Assembly: GCA_020850455.1 (NCBI GenBank) | Contig: JADZEQ010000009.1 | Span: 186,001-250,000, forward strand | Length of the DNA: 64,000 nt | Direction: 5' to 3' | DNA from: Sphingomonadaceae bacterium | GTDB taxonomy: Bacteria > Pseudomonadota > Alphaproteobacteria > Sphingomonadales > Sphingomonadaceae | Shown here: piece after piece, positions 37,080 to 45,402 of the stretch | Layout of the letters: each line of letters begins with the position of its first letter | Numbering within the stretch: the stretch's first letter is position 1 | Position numbers and translations under genes: made by a program | The notes under the pieces: generated by a model | Seen by the model: the letters and a program-made list of their open reading frames with translations, nothing else | Told to the model about the DNA's origin: nothing | Databases searched by the model: none

Positions 37080-38261
37080 ATGTCCGATGCTGTCGTCTTC
37101 CTTTCCTATGCCCGCACGCCGATGGGCGCGATGCAGGGCAGCCTGTCCGATGCGAGCGCCACAGATTTGGGGGCAACCGCGGTAAAGGCAGCGGTGGAAC
37201 GCGCGGGCATCAACCCCGCATCGGTCGAGCGGCTTTATATGGGCTGTGTCCTCCCCGCCGGGCTGGGCCAAGCCCCGGCGCGGCAAGCCGCGATAAAGGC
37301 GGGCCTCCCCCAATCGGTGGAGGCGACCACGGTCAACAAAGTCTGCGGTTCGGGGATGCAGACGGTGATCATGGGGGCCGAAGCCTTGGCGGCAGGCAGC
37401 GTCGATATGCTGGTTGCGGGCGGCATGGAATCGATGACCAACGCGCCATACATCCTCAAGAAACATCGTTCGGGCGCGCGCATTGGCCATGACACCGCCT
37501 ATGACCATATGTTTTTGGATGGGCTAGAGGATGCCTATGAACCCGGCCGGGCGATGGGCACTTTCGCGCAGGACACCGCCAATGGCTATCAACTGACGCG
37601 CGAAGAGCAGGATGCTTATTCGATCGAATCGCTGCGCCGCGCCCAAGCAGCGATTGCCAATGGCGGCTTTGCCAGCGAAATCGTCCCCGTCACGATCAAG
37701 GGGCGCAGTGGCGACACCATCGTCGATACCGACGAAGCACCGGGCAAGGGCCGTCCCGACAAGATCCCCGCGCTCAAACCCGCCTTTGCCAAGGATGGGA
37801 CGATTACGGCAGCCACATCCTCCTCCATATCCGACGGGGCGGCAGCCGTGGTGATGACGCGCCAAAGCGTCGCCGATGCGGCGGGCAAGGCACCGGTTGC
37901 CCGGCTCGTCGCCCATGCGGCGCACGCGCAGGCGCCCAAGGATTTCACCATCGCCCCGATCGGCGCGATCAACAAATGTCTGGCCAAGGCAGGGTGGACG
38001 ATAAATGATGTTGACCTGTTCGAAGTCAACGAAGCCTTTGCCTGCGTCGCGATGTTCGCGATGCGCGACCTCGGCATCGCGCATGAAAAGATCAACGTCC
38101 ATGGCGGGGCGACCGCACTCGGCCACCCCATCGGCGCATCGGGCACGCGGATCATCACGACACTGATCGGCGCGCTCAAGGCGACGGGCAAGCAACGCGG
38201 CGTTGCATCGCTGTGCATCGGCGGGGGGGAAGCGACCGCCATCGCCATCGAATTGGTCTGA
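37080..38261 (+). CDS. Acetyl-CoA C-acetyltransferase (thiolase)
   Basis: A 393-residue biosynthetic-type thiolase, condensing two acetyl-CoA or cleaving 3-ketoacyl-CoA. The nucleophile Cys89 sits in VNKVCGSGMQTV. The other catalytic segments are NEAFACV, GGATALGHPIGASG (His), and LCIGGGEATA (second Cys). The start has CGGAG nine bases upstream. It is monocistronic after edd, with 86 bases between. No PHB synthase or reductase gene is nearby, so whether it acts in PHB, ketone or amino acid metabolism cannot be said. Confidence 0.94.
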   Translation: MSDAVVFLSYARTPMGAMQGSLSDASATDLGATAVKAAVERAGINPASVERLYMGCVLPAGLGQAPARQAAIKAGLPQSVEATTVNKVCGSGMQTVIMGAEALAAGSVDMLVAGGMESMTNAPYILKKHRSGARIGHDTAYDHMFLDGLEDAYEPGRAMGTFAQDTANGYQLTREEQDAYSIESLRRAQAAIANGGFASEIVPVTIKGRSGDTIVDTDEAPGKGRPDKIPALKPAFAKDGTITAATSSSISDGAAAVVMTRQSVADAAGKAPVARLVAHAAHAQAPKDFTIAPIGAINKCLAKAGWTINDVDLFEVNEAFACVAMFAMRDLGIAHEKINVHGGATALGHPIGASGTRIITTLIGALKATGKQRGVASLCIGGGEATAIAIELV

Positions 38262-38374
38262 TTTCGACAGCTTTACCACAATTGGGCGACAGCCCTGCAA
38301 CATAAGTGGCTGGGTCATGAAGCGGCGGTTTTCGGCCGGTTCAGACGACTCAGCCTATCTCTGCATCCGTCGGA

Positions 38375-38410
38375 CGGTGCGGGCGATCGACCCCCAAAAC
38401 GCCCGCACCG
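38375..38410 (+). promoter_or_regulatory. Strong 11-bp hairpin in leader of small periplasmic protein
   Basis: CGGTGCGGGCG (38375-38385) and CGCCCGCACCG (38400-38410) are exact inverted copies around a 14-base loop. It ends 23 bases before the start codon at 38434 and lacks a T-run. It could act as a weak thiolase terminator or as a 5'-leader control element or stabiliser. Confidence 0.6.
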
Positions 38411-38433
38411 CCGACAGCATGAGGAGATTCGAT

Positions 38434-38748
38434 ATGACCAAATTTTGGACCAAGATGACGATGGTGGCCCTAGCCGGGATCACCGCGTTAACCCCCGTCA
38501 TGGTATCTGCCCATGGGCGCGGTGAATTGGCGCGCGACCGGCACGAATTACGCCGCGACCGGGCCGATATTCGCCATGAAACGCGGCAACTGGGCCGCGC
38601 AGTCGCCCATGGCAATGTCCACCGCGCGCGCATGGAACGCCATGATGTGCGCGCCGCACACCGCGAATATCGCGAAGACCGCCGCGAATATCGGGAGGAT
38701 CGGCGCGATCACCATATTGCGCGCCACGTCTGGCGTCACCGGCACTGA
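38434..38748 (+). CDS. Small His/Arg-rich periplasmic protein
   Basis: A 104-residue protein with a clear signal peptide (to about MVSA-HG) and a mature part that is almost entirely Arg, His, Asp and Glu, with repeated units HELRRDRADIRHE and REYREDRREYREDRR. It has no cysteines. The composition suggests metal or anionic-surface binding; a CpxP/Spy-like chaperone is possible but not shown. The ATG at 38434 is set by GAGGAG seven bases upstream. A strong hairpin lies in its leader, and its stop codon lies within the first unit of a 13-bp tandem repeat. Confidence 0.75.
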   Translation: MTKFWTKMTMVALAGITALTPVMVSAHGRGELARDRHELRRDRADIRHETRQLGRAVAHGNVHRARMERHDVRAAHREYREDRREYREDRRDHHIARHVWRHRH

Positions 38749-38799
38749 GAAATCCTTGGGAGAAATCCTTGGGAGAAATCCTTGGGAAAAAGTCCTTGG
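38747..38799 (+). repeat. Four tandem 13-14-bp repeats (GAGAAATCCTTGG)
   Basis: Three exact copies of GAGAAATCCTTGG (38747-38759, 38760-38772, 38773-38785) and a fourth altered copy GAAAAAGTCCTTGG (38786-38799). The array begins in the stop codon of the preceding gene and abuts the terminator hairpin of the convergent SH3 gene. The AAAAA of the fourth copy supplies that terminator's T-run. Confidence 0.9.
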
Positions 38800-38824
38800 G
38801 GGCGCCGCCTGAAAGCGGTGCCCC
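38787..38824 (-). terminator. Rho-independent terminator of the SH3-domain gene
   Basis: On the minus strand GGGGCACCGC pairs with GCGGCGCCCC (one G-U pair) around loop TTTCAG (stem 38799-38808 with 38815-38824), followed after about seven bases by TTTTT. The stem begins at the stop codon of the SH3 gene. Confidence 0.55.
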
Positions 38825-39330
38825 TAATGTGCGGCGCTGGCGTCCCCATCCCCCCAGATGGCATCCGCCGCGATCCAGCCGCTGCGTCCACCCACATCCA
38901 GTTCGCAATAACCATCGCGACATTCACCCAGCCGCCCGACAACCCCGCGTGCTGCGACATAGGCAATAAGGCTGGTGCCATCGGGGCGCACGCGCATCGG
39001 CGCACGCTGGCTTGTCACCATGGCCCCGCGCTGCGGCGACAAGAGGCTTTGGTGCATCCAGCCGGTCGTCCCGTCCACTTCCTGCACCTGCCGCCAATTT
39101 TCGATGATGGCGATGACGCGCATCGGCATCCCCCGCCGGTGATATTCCCACATGGCGCGCATTTCGGTTGACGGGCCGCGCCGCATAACCGCGCGATCCT
39201 GACGGATGGTTGCCCAATAGGGGGGGCGACGATCCTGCGCGACGGCGCTGCCGCTACATTGGCTGAGCAGGGGGAGCAGCAACAAAGGCAGGCCAAGCGC
39301 CAGCAGCAGCAATTTGAAACGGTCATTCAT
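38824..39330 (-). CDS. Exported SH3-domain protein
   Basis: A 168-residue protein with an N-terminal hydrophobic leader (LLLLALGLPLLLLPLLSQC, a possible but atypical lipobox) and two SH3-like repeats of the SH3_4 type: VMRRGPSTEMRAMWEYHRRG to GTTGWMHQSLL, and APMRVRPDGTSLI to YCELDVGGRSGWI. Such modules bind peptidoglycan or peptides in the periplasm; the exact role is unknown. It is divergent from the hydroxyacid dehydrogenase gene by 119 bases and ends at its own terminator. Confidence 0.83.
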   Translation of the reverse strand: MNDRFKLLLLALGLPLLLLPLLSQCSGSAVAQDRRPPYWATIRQDRAVMRRGPSTEMRAMWEYHRRGMPMRVIAIIENWRQVQEVDGTTGWMHQSLLSPQRGAMVTSQRAPMRVRPDGTSLIAYVAARGVVGRLGECRDGYCELDVGGRSGWIAADAIWGDGDASAAH

Positions 39331-39449
39331 GCGGCGGCACGATAACCGCGCTTGCCCCCACCATCAACCATTTGGCGTTGCATCATGGCTTGGCCAAGCG
39401 GCGTCATGGCTTGACCAATGGCGACGGGCGCGCTCTATCAGCGCCTATC

Positions 39450-40475
39450 ATGGCCCAAGCAAGCGAACGCCCCCCCGAACATACAGCCGAACGCCCGCGC
39501 CGCCCGCGCGTCATCGTTACCCGCCGCCTTCCGCCGGAGGTAGAGGCGCGGATGGCCGAATTATTCGATGTCACGCTGCGCACCGAAGACCGGCCGATGC
39601 CGCGCGACGAACTGGTCGCCGCCATGCATGCATGCGATGTGCTGGTGCCGACGGTTACCGATGACCTGACCGGTGATTTTCTGCGCCTCGCCAATCCCAG
39701 CGTCCGGCTGATCGCCAATTATGGCATGGGGGTTGACCATATTAATCTGGCCGCCGCGCGCGATGCGGGGATTATCGTTTCCAATACGCCCGGCGTGTTC
39801 ACCGACGACACCGCCGATATGGCAATGGCGCTCATCCTGTCGGTATCGCGCCGTTTGGCCGAGGGGGACAAGATGGTGCGCGCGCATGACTGGCGCGGCT
39901 GGAGCCCGACACACATGCTCGGCCACCGTATCAGCGGGCGGATTTTGGGCATATTGGGGATGGGGCGGATTGGCCAAGCGGTGGCACGCCGCGCCCGCGC
40001 CTTTGGCCTGTCGATCCATTATCACAGCCGCCACCGCCTGCCGGAAACGCTCGAGGGGGAATATGGCGCGACATGGCATGCCAGCCCCGACACGTTGCTG
40101 CGCGTTGCCGATATCGTCACCCTGCACATGCCGCACACACCCGACACCCACGAAATGGTGCATGCGGCGCGGATTGCGACGATGAAGCCGACCGCGACCA
40201 TCATCAACACCGCACGCGGTGAATTGGTCGATGATGATGCCTTGATCGATGCGCTGACCCACCATCGCATCGCCGGGGCGGGGCTGGATGTGTACAGCCA
40301 TGAACCGCGCGTCGATGAACGGCTGCTCGCGCTGCCCAACGTCGTCCTGTTGCCGCATATGGGCAGCGCCACGCATGAAGGGCGCGCCGATTCGGGCGCG
40401 CGCGTCATTGCCAATATTCGCGCTTGGGTCGACGGCCACCGCCCGCCCGACCAGATACTCGCCGAATGGGTGTAA
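39450..40475 (+). CDS. D-2-hydroxyacid dehydrogenase, glyoxylate/hydroxypyruvate reductase type
   Basis: A 341-residue NAD(P)-dependent dehydrogenase of the D-isomer-specific family. The Rossmann glycine loop is LGMGRIGQAVARR. The catalytic residues lie in NTARGELVDDDAL (Arg), AGLDVYSHEP (Glu region), and LLPHMGSAT (His). The NYGMGVDHINLAA string points to the GyaR/GhrB (glycerate dehydrogenase) group. The ATG at 39450 is chosen since upstream in-frame residues are low-quality and overlap the divergent promoter. A hairpin-rich leader separates it from the Amt-like gene. Confidence 0.9.
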   Translation: MAQASERPPEHTAERPRRPRVIVTRRLPPEVEARMAELFDVTLRTEDRPMPRDELVAAMHACDVLVPTVTDDLTGDFLRLANPSVRLIANYGMGVDHINLAAARDAGIIVSNTPGVFTDDTADMAMALILSVSRRLAEGDKMVRAHDWRGWSPTHMLGHRISGRILGILGMGRIGQAVARRARAFGLSIHYHSRHRLPETLEGEYGATWHASPDTLLRVADIVTLHMPHTPDTHEMVHAARIATMKPTATIINTARGELVDDDALIDALTHHRIAGAGLDVYSHEPRVDERLLALPNVVLLPHMGSATHEGRADSGARVIANIRAWVDGHRPPDQILAEWV

Positions 40476-40485
40476 AGGAATCTTA

Positions 40486-40513
40486 GGGCGTGCGCGGATA
40501 AACCGCGCAGCCC
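40486..40513 (+). promoter_or_regulatory. Stable hairpin upstream of Amt-like gene
   Basis: GGGC-G-TGCGCGG pairs with CCGCGCA-GCCC around loop ATAAA (40486-40497 with 40503-40513; one bulged G). It starts ten bases after the dehydrogenase stop and is 50 bases before the next gene. No T-run follows, so it is either a Rho-assisted end or a leader structure. Confidence 0.5.
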
Positions 40514-40563
40514 CAAAGGGCAAAACCAACGACATTGCTTTATTTGGGGGGAGGGAGTTGGAC

Positions 40564-41823
40564 ATGCGGAACTGGGCCAGATTTTCGGCAGCTTGCAGCG
40601 CGGGCACGGCAATGATGTTGGCGACGCCCGCCACGGCGCAAGGCGTCATCGAAGGCTTTGCCACAGCCCCCAATAGCGGGGATACCGGCTGGGTGCTGGC
40701 GGCAAGCGCCATCGCACTCCTCACCCTGATTGCTGGCGCCTTGCTGAGCTTGGGCAGCGCGCATGGCCGCGCGATGGTGGCGCAAATTACGCCCACCGCC
40801 GTCGCGGCAATGGCCATCAGCCTCATCCTCTTCATATTCTTTGGTTATTCGCTGGCCTTTAGCGTCGATGGCAATGGCTGGATTGGTTCCAGCGCCAACG
40901 TCATGCTGGGCGGCATGGGAACGATGCGCGATGGGACGACCATCGCCGAAACCGCCTTTGTCACCTTGCAAATCACCTATGTCTTTGCGGCGATTGCGAT
41001 GCTGGTTGGCTGGGTTTCCCCGCGTGCAGGGCGCGGCTGGATGATCGGCTTTGCGACGCTGTGGACGCTGATCGTCCTGCTGCCGGTCATGCGTTTTATC
41101 TGGGGCGGTGGCTGGATCGCCGAAACGGGCGCGCTGGATGGCAGTGGCGGGCTTGCCATCTTCCTTCCCGTCGCGGTGTCCGCGCTAGTCGCCTTGGTGC
41201 TGATTGGCCGCCGCGCCGATGCACCCGCTACTGCCCCCGCCGACCATACCGGTCAGTTGGCCGGTACCGGGTTGATGCTCGTTGGTATGGCGGCGCTCGC
41301 CGGAGGGTCAACGCTGGGCGCGGGCGACAATGCGGCGGTCGCCATGCTCACCCTCCTTTCCGCCGCAGCGGTCGGCACCGTCAGCCAATGCGCCATTTCG
41401 CGCACATGGCATGCAGGCGCGATGGCCAGGGGCATGTGGATCGGCATCGCCGCCATCGCGGTGGCGGGCGATGGTGTAGCGCTGGGTTCGGCATGGATTA
41501 TCGCTGCCGCAGCGGTGCTGGTCGGTGCGCTCGCCCGCATGCTGACCCCCGAACGCATCGGCTGGCAGGATGCGAGTGGCAGCATCATCCCCACCATCGC
41601 AGCCTGTTTGGTCGGCACGATATTATTTGCCGTCTTTCTGGGCTTTGCGCCCTTTGGCGGCTCTGGCTATCCCGAAGGGATGGGGATGGGCGACCAGTTG
41701 CGCGCGCAACTCATCGCCTTTGTCGCCATCACCGCTTGGTCGGCGGTGGGCAGCATCATCGTCGCGCTGGGCATCGCACTGGTACTGCCGATGCGCGCCG
41801 GACAAATCGACCCCGACGATTAG
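40564..41823 (+). CDS. Amt-family-like membrane protein lacking twin histidines
   Basis: A 419-residue polytopic protein with a signal peptide (ATPATA-QG) and about eleven hydrophobic helices. The pattern GYSLAFSVDGNGWIG, TLQITYVFAAIAMLVG, and WGGGWIAETGALDGSGG matches the ammonium transporter (Amt) family in order and spacing. At the places of the two pore histidines I read Phe200 (GGLAIFLP) and about Thr344 (SIIPTIAAC). Without them, conventional ammonium transport is doubtful. No glnK gene is adjacent. GGGAGGGAG precedes the ATG. Function therefore open: divergent Amt, sensor or different substrate. Confidence 0.72.
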   Translation: MRNWARFSAACSAGTAMMLATPATAQGVIEGFATAPNSGDTGWVLAASAIALLTLIAGALLSLGSAHGRAMVAQITPTAVAAMAISLILFIFFGYSLAFSVDGNGWIGSSANVMLGGMGTMRDGTTIAETAFVTLQITYVFAAIAMLVGWVSPRAGRGWMIGFATLWTLIVLLPVMRFIWGGGWIAETGALDGSGGLAIFLPVAVSALVALVLIGRRADAPATAPADHTGQLAGTGLMLVGMAALAGGSTLGAGDNAAVAMLTLLSAAAVGTVSQCAISRTWHAGAMARGMWIGIAAIAVAGDGVALGSAWIIAAAAVLVGALARMLTPERIGWQDASGSIIPTIAACLVGTILFAVFLGFAPFGGSGYPEGMGMGDQLRAQLIAFVAITAWSAVGSIIVALGIALVLPMRAGQIDPDD

Positions 41824-41841
41824 GGTGCCGATGGGCGCGCC

Positions 41842-43245
41842 TTAATCCCCCGTCAGAATCCGGTCGACCAATTGTTGCACCGTGGGGGTGAAATTATTGG
41901 AATAAAAGGGGTCTTGCTTAAAGCGATAGGCCGCATGCCCCGCGAACATCAGGTTATTTTCCACATCGCCGCCGTGCGCAATCGATTGCAGCGTCTTTTG
42001 AATGCAGAAACTGCGCGGGTCGGCCAATCGCCCGGTGGTGAAATCATCATGGTCTTTCCACGATGAAAATTGGCAATGCGACAGGCAGCCCATGCAATTG
42101 GCCTGATCGGTGCGGATGGTTTCGCGCGATTCGGGAGTGACAAAGACAATCGTATCGTCGGGTGTCTTGAGCGCGGTGACAAAACCTTCGCGTGCCCAAT
42201 GGCGCGCGCGTTCACGGTCATCGGGGGTGACCCAGAAATTCTTGCCCTTCACCCCGACGTCGAGCTGCACAATATGGTCGCCCGCTTCGACCTTGGAAAA
42301 GGGGATCTGCCGTTCGCTGCGCGCCATAAGTTCGCGCAGGAAGGGGGTTTTGACGGCGGAGGAATAAAATCCGGTCGGCGAAAAACGGTGGAGCAGCACG
42401 TCGCCGGGTTCGAGCGTGCGTAGCTTGTCCTTCCACGTCTGCGGGATCGGGCTTTCCTGTGTCAGCAAAGGCCGGGTGCCGAATTGAAAGCTGATCTGCC
42501 CCAATTCGGGGTTGTCGATCCAATTTTCCCATTCGCGAAGGCACCAGACGCCGCCCGCCATGACGATCGGCACATCATCGCTGATACCCTCTGCCCGCAT
42601 CGTATCACGCAGCGCCTTGACGCGCGGATAGGGATCTTCGGGGCGCAGCGGGTCTTCGGCATTGGAAAGGCCATTATGCCCACCGGCCAGCCACGGGTCT
42701 TCATAAACCACCGCGCCCATCCATTCGGCCGCCTTGTGATAGGCGCGTTTCCACAGCGCGCGAAAGGCGCGCGCCGAGGAGATGATCGGGAAATAATAAA
42801 CACCATAGGATGCCGCAATTTCGGACAATTTATAGGGCATGCCCGCGCCGCAGGTGACCCCGGTGACCATGCCGCGTGTACGTTCCAATATACCGTGCAA
42901 AATCGGCTGCGCGCCGCCCATTTCCCATAATATATTGATGTTGATGGCCCCGCGCCCGGCGGCAATTTCATAGGCGCGTTCAATCTGCGCGACCGCGCCC
43001 TTGATGCCATATTCAATCAGTTCGGCATGGCGGCCCTGCCGCGTCGGTTCATGAAAAATCTGGGGAATGACATTGCCGTCGGCATCATAGCTGTCGGCAT
43101 TGACCGCGCTGATCGTGCCGATGCCGCCCGCGGCGGCCCAAGCGCCCGAACTGGCGTGATTGGTGGCGGCAACCCCCTTGCCCCCTTCGACCAACGGCCA
43201 AACTTCACGCCCGCCATAGATAATCGGCTTCAGACCCTTGAACAC
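41842..43245 (-). CDS. Nitronate monooxygenase-like flavoprotein with C-terminal Cys cluster
   Basis: A 467-residue TIM-barrel flavoprotein of the 2-nitropropane dioxygenase/nitronate monooxygenase group. FMN-binding hints are GGIGTISAVNA, TCGAGMPYKL, AVVYEDPWLAGGHNG and VMAGGVWC. Unlike ordinary 320-350-residue members, it has about 120 extra residues, including Cys384, Cys387, Cys391 and Cys414 (CMGCLSHC, then SFC), an arrangement suggesting a metal or Fe-S site. Substrate unknown. It is convergent with the Amt-like gene and upstream of a glycosyltransferase gene on the same strand. Confidence 0.8.
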   Translation of the reverse strand: MFKGLKPIIYGGREVWPLVEGGKGVAATNHASSGAWAAAGGIGTISAVNADSYDADGNVIPQIFHEPTRQGRHAELIEYGIKGAVAQIERAYEIAAGRGAININILWEMGGAQPILHGILERTRGMVTGVTCGAGMPYKLSEIAASYGVYYFPIISSARAFRALWKRAYHKAAEWMGAVVYEDPWLAGGHNGLSNAEDPLRPEDPYPRVKALRDTMRAEGISDDVPIVMAGGVWCLREWENWIDNPELGQISFQFGTRPLLTQESPIPQTWKDKLRTLEPGDVLLHRFSPTGFYSSAVKTPFLRELMARSERQIPFSKVEAGDHIVQLDVGVKGKNFWVTPDDRERARHWAREGFVTALKTPDDTIVFVTPESRETIRTDQANCMGCLSHCQFSSWKDHDDFTTGRLADPRSFCIQKTLQSIAHGGDVENNLMFAGHAAYRFKQDPFYSNNFTPTVQQLVDRILTGD

Positions 43246-43308
43246 CCAATGCTCCCCAAAATACCGCCCTTTGCCCTCGCTATAGTGGCTTTGCCAGAAA
43301 TTGCGCGT

Positions 43309-44457
43309 TCAAAATGCACGCCCAAGCGCATCGGCATAAAGCGCCTGATACCGCGCGATCATGTCATCGGCGTCAAAACATGCGCGCGCGCGCCGCGCAT
43401 TGGCATCGCCGATGGTGCGGCGCAAATCGGCATCGCGGGCCAATGCGACAATCGCGGCCGCCAGCGCGGCGATGCTGCGGTCCGCGCAGATGAAGGGCGC
43501 ATTTTCCGCTGCCACCATCTGCGCCACATCCCCCACCATCGGCGCGACAATCGGGCGCGCGGCGGCCATCCCCTCCATCACCGAAATCGGCTGCTGTTCG
43601 GAGAGGGAGGATAGCGCCAATATATCAAAATGGCCGACATAGCGCGCCGGGTCGGGCAAAAACCCGGGCAAAAGCAGCCGGTCGGCGAAACCAGTTTCTG
43701 CCGCTTTGGCAAGGATGTTGGCGCGCTCCTCCCCCTCCCCCACGATGATCAGGCGCAGCGGCAGGCCGCTTTGCTTTGCCGCCAGCGCCACTGCATCGAC
43801 GAGCAACGGCAAATCCTTAACCGCGCGCAGCCCAGCCAAGCTGCCGATGATGATTTCATCGCGCTGGCGGGTAAAGCCCGGCACCGCATCGGCCACGGGC
43901 GGGGCGGCATAATCGGCCGTATCAATCCCGTTGCTGATATGCCGCAACCTGTCCCCTGCGTGCCATTCGCGCATGGCTATGTCGCCAAGCATGTGGCTCG
44001 GCACGACCAGCGCATGCGCGGTCGGCAGCGCAAGGCGGCGAAAAATATTGCGCTTGGGGTTGCGGCGCGCCGCTTCATCGGCGTTAAACCCATCCTCATG
44101 GTGGATGAGGGGGGGGAGGCGCATCCCCCGCGCGAACAAGCGGTGCGCCATCACCGCATCCATCGACCCCCAATTATAGCTGAGGATAAGGTCGAAACCC
44201 TGCATATAGCGCGCCAGTGCCAGATAGCGCATCGGTCCCGGCTTGCCATGGAGCGCGGGGGCGGCATCCCCCGGAAAATCGACGTGGATGGCGGCATCTA
44301 TCGCCGCCCGCGCGCCCAATGCATCGGGCACTGCCGATAAAATGACATGGTGCGCCCACGCGCCAAAGGCGTTCATCAGGCGCGCCGCACGCGCTTCTTT
44401 TCCCCCCAGCGAAAAGGTTGAATGACAATGGAGGATGCGGGGCGGGCGCAGCGGCAT
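43309..44457 (-). CDS. Glycosyltransferase, GT4/GT1-like
   Basis: A 382-residue GT-B glycosyltransferase. N-terminal ILHCHSTFSLGGKEARAARLM is the donor/acceptor-loop pattern of GT4 enzymes. The C-terminal donor domain reads IGSLAGLRAVKDLPLLVDA, LIIVGEGEERANI, and the E-x7-E-like SLSEQQPISVMEGMAAARP. It likely transfers a nucleotide-sugar to an envelope or lipid acceptor, not determinable here. The start shares a base with the upstream hydrolase stop (TGATG). No other polysaccharide genes are near, so it is isolated from any cluster. Confidence 0.86.
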   Translation of the reverse strand: MPLRPPRILHCHSTFSLGGKEARAARLMNAFGAWAHHVILSAVPDALGARAAIDAAIHVDFPGDAAPALHGKPGPMRYLALARYMQGFDLILSYNWGSMDAVMAHRLFARGMRLPPLIHHEDGFNADEAARRNPKRNIFRRLALPTAHALVVPSHMLGDIAMREWHAGDRLRHISNGIDTADYAAPPVADAVPGFTRQRDEIIIGSLAGLRAVKDLPLLVDAVALAAKQSGLPLRLIIVGEGEERANILAKAAETGFADRLLLPGFLPDPARYVGHFDILALSSLSEQQPISVMEGMAAARPIVAPMVGDVAQMVAAENAPFICADRSIAALAAAIVALARDADLRRTIGDANARRARACFDADDMIARYQALYADALGRAF

Positions 44458-45383
44458 CACGGTGCGATGGATTGCAGCCAAATATCAATGGCGGCGCGCA
44501 CATCCCCCTCATCCAGCGTCGGCGCATGGCCGACATCGGCAACGCGCACCAGCGTTGCATCCCCATGCCGGCTCACCATTTTCTTGGCGGTACGTTCGGC
44601 CAAAATATCGCTCTTGCTGCCGCGCGTGATGAGCAGCGGCGCACCCTTGAGCGCGTCGAACAAGGGCCACATATCGGGCGCAGGCGTTGCCGCTGCATCC
44701 ATGGTGCGGAATGGCAGCGCGATATTGCTGTCATAATCGGTGATAATCGTCCCTTCGGGCGTCAGGCGAAACGTGCGTTTGGCAAGCCGCAACCAATCAT
44801 CGAGCTTGAAGTGCGGATAGACCGCCTGGTTATCGGCGGCGAGCGCGCGGGCGCAATGCACCCAAGTCTTGTGGCTCGCGGTTTGGCCGACATAGGCGCG
44901 GATACGCGCAATCCCCGCCGGGTTCACCTCTGGCCCGACATCGTTGAGCAAGGCCCCGACAATCAGCCCGGGGCGCAGCGCCGCAATCAGCATCGAAACC
45001 AGCCCACCCAGCGACGTGCCGACGGTGATAATGCGGGTGATGCCCAATGTATCGATCAGCGCCAGCACATCACCGGCATAGGTTGCCGGTTGGTAGCGCG
45101 CGGCTTCGCGGTCATAGGCGCTTTCACCCCGTCCGCGAAACTCAATGGCGAGCACCCTGTGGCGCGCGGCCAAGGCGGGGGCGAGCGCGTCAAAATCACG
45201 CGCATTGCGGGTTAACCCCGGCAGGCAGAGGATGACGGGGGCGGTTTTCTTGGCCTTGGCCGGGCCGGGGTAATCGCGCGCGTGGAGTTTCAGCCCATCG
45301 CACTCCCAAAAAATATCCTGCCACATGTCGGATATGTTTTTTGTGGGAGGAGGCGGGGTTTTGGTGGTTGCGCGTTCTGCCAT
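44457..45383 (-). CDS. Alpha/beta hydrolase
   Basis: A 308-residue alpha/beta-fold hydrolase. The oxyanion/HG segment is LCLPGLTRNARDFD; the nucleophile elbow is VGTSLGGLVSM; the acid and histidine are expected in TRGSKSDIL and VGHAPTLDE. Substrate unknown; related enzymes are esterases or C-C hydrolases. The start at 45383 has no clear ribosome-binding site; ATG 45326 is an alternative that keeps the fold (WQDIFWECDGL). It is coupled to the glycosyltransferase by a TGATG overlap and lies head to head with selO, 19 bases apart. Confidence 0.85.
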   Translation of the reverse strand: MAERATTKTPPPPTKNISDMWQDIFWECDGLKLHARDYPGPAKAKKTAPVILCLPGLTRNARDFDALAPALAARHRVLAIEFRGRGESAYDREAARYQPATYAGDVLALIDTLGITRIITVGTSLGGLVSMLIAALRPGLIVGALLNDVGPEVNPAGIARIRAYVGQTASHKTWVHCARALAADNQAVYPHFKLDDWLRLAKRTFRLTPEGTIITDYDSNIALPFRTMDAAATPAPDMWPLFDALKGAPLLITRGSKSDILAERTAKKMVSRHGDATLVRVADVGHAPTLDEGDVRAAIDIWLQSIAP

Positions 45384-45402
45384 GGTGCGCGCATATTGCG
45401 CC

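Noticed and set aside
38747-38799. CRISPR-like repeat array
   Set aside because: Units are 13-14 bases and directly contiguous, with no spacers and no cas genes.
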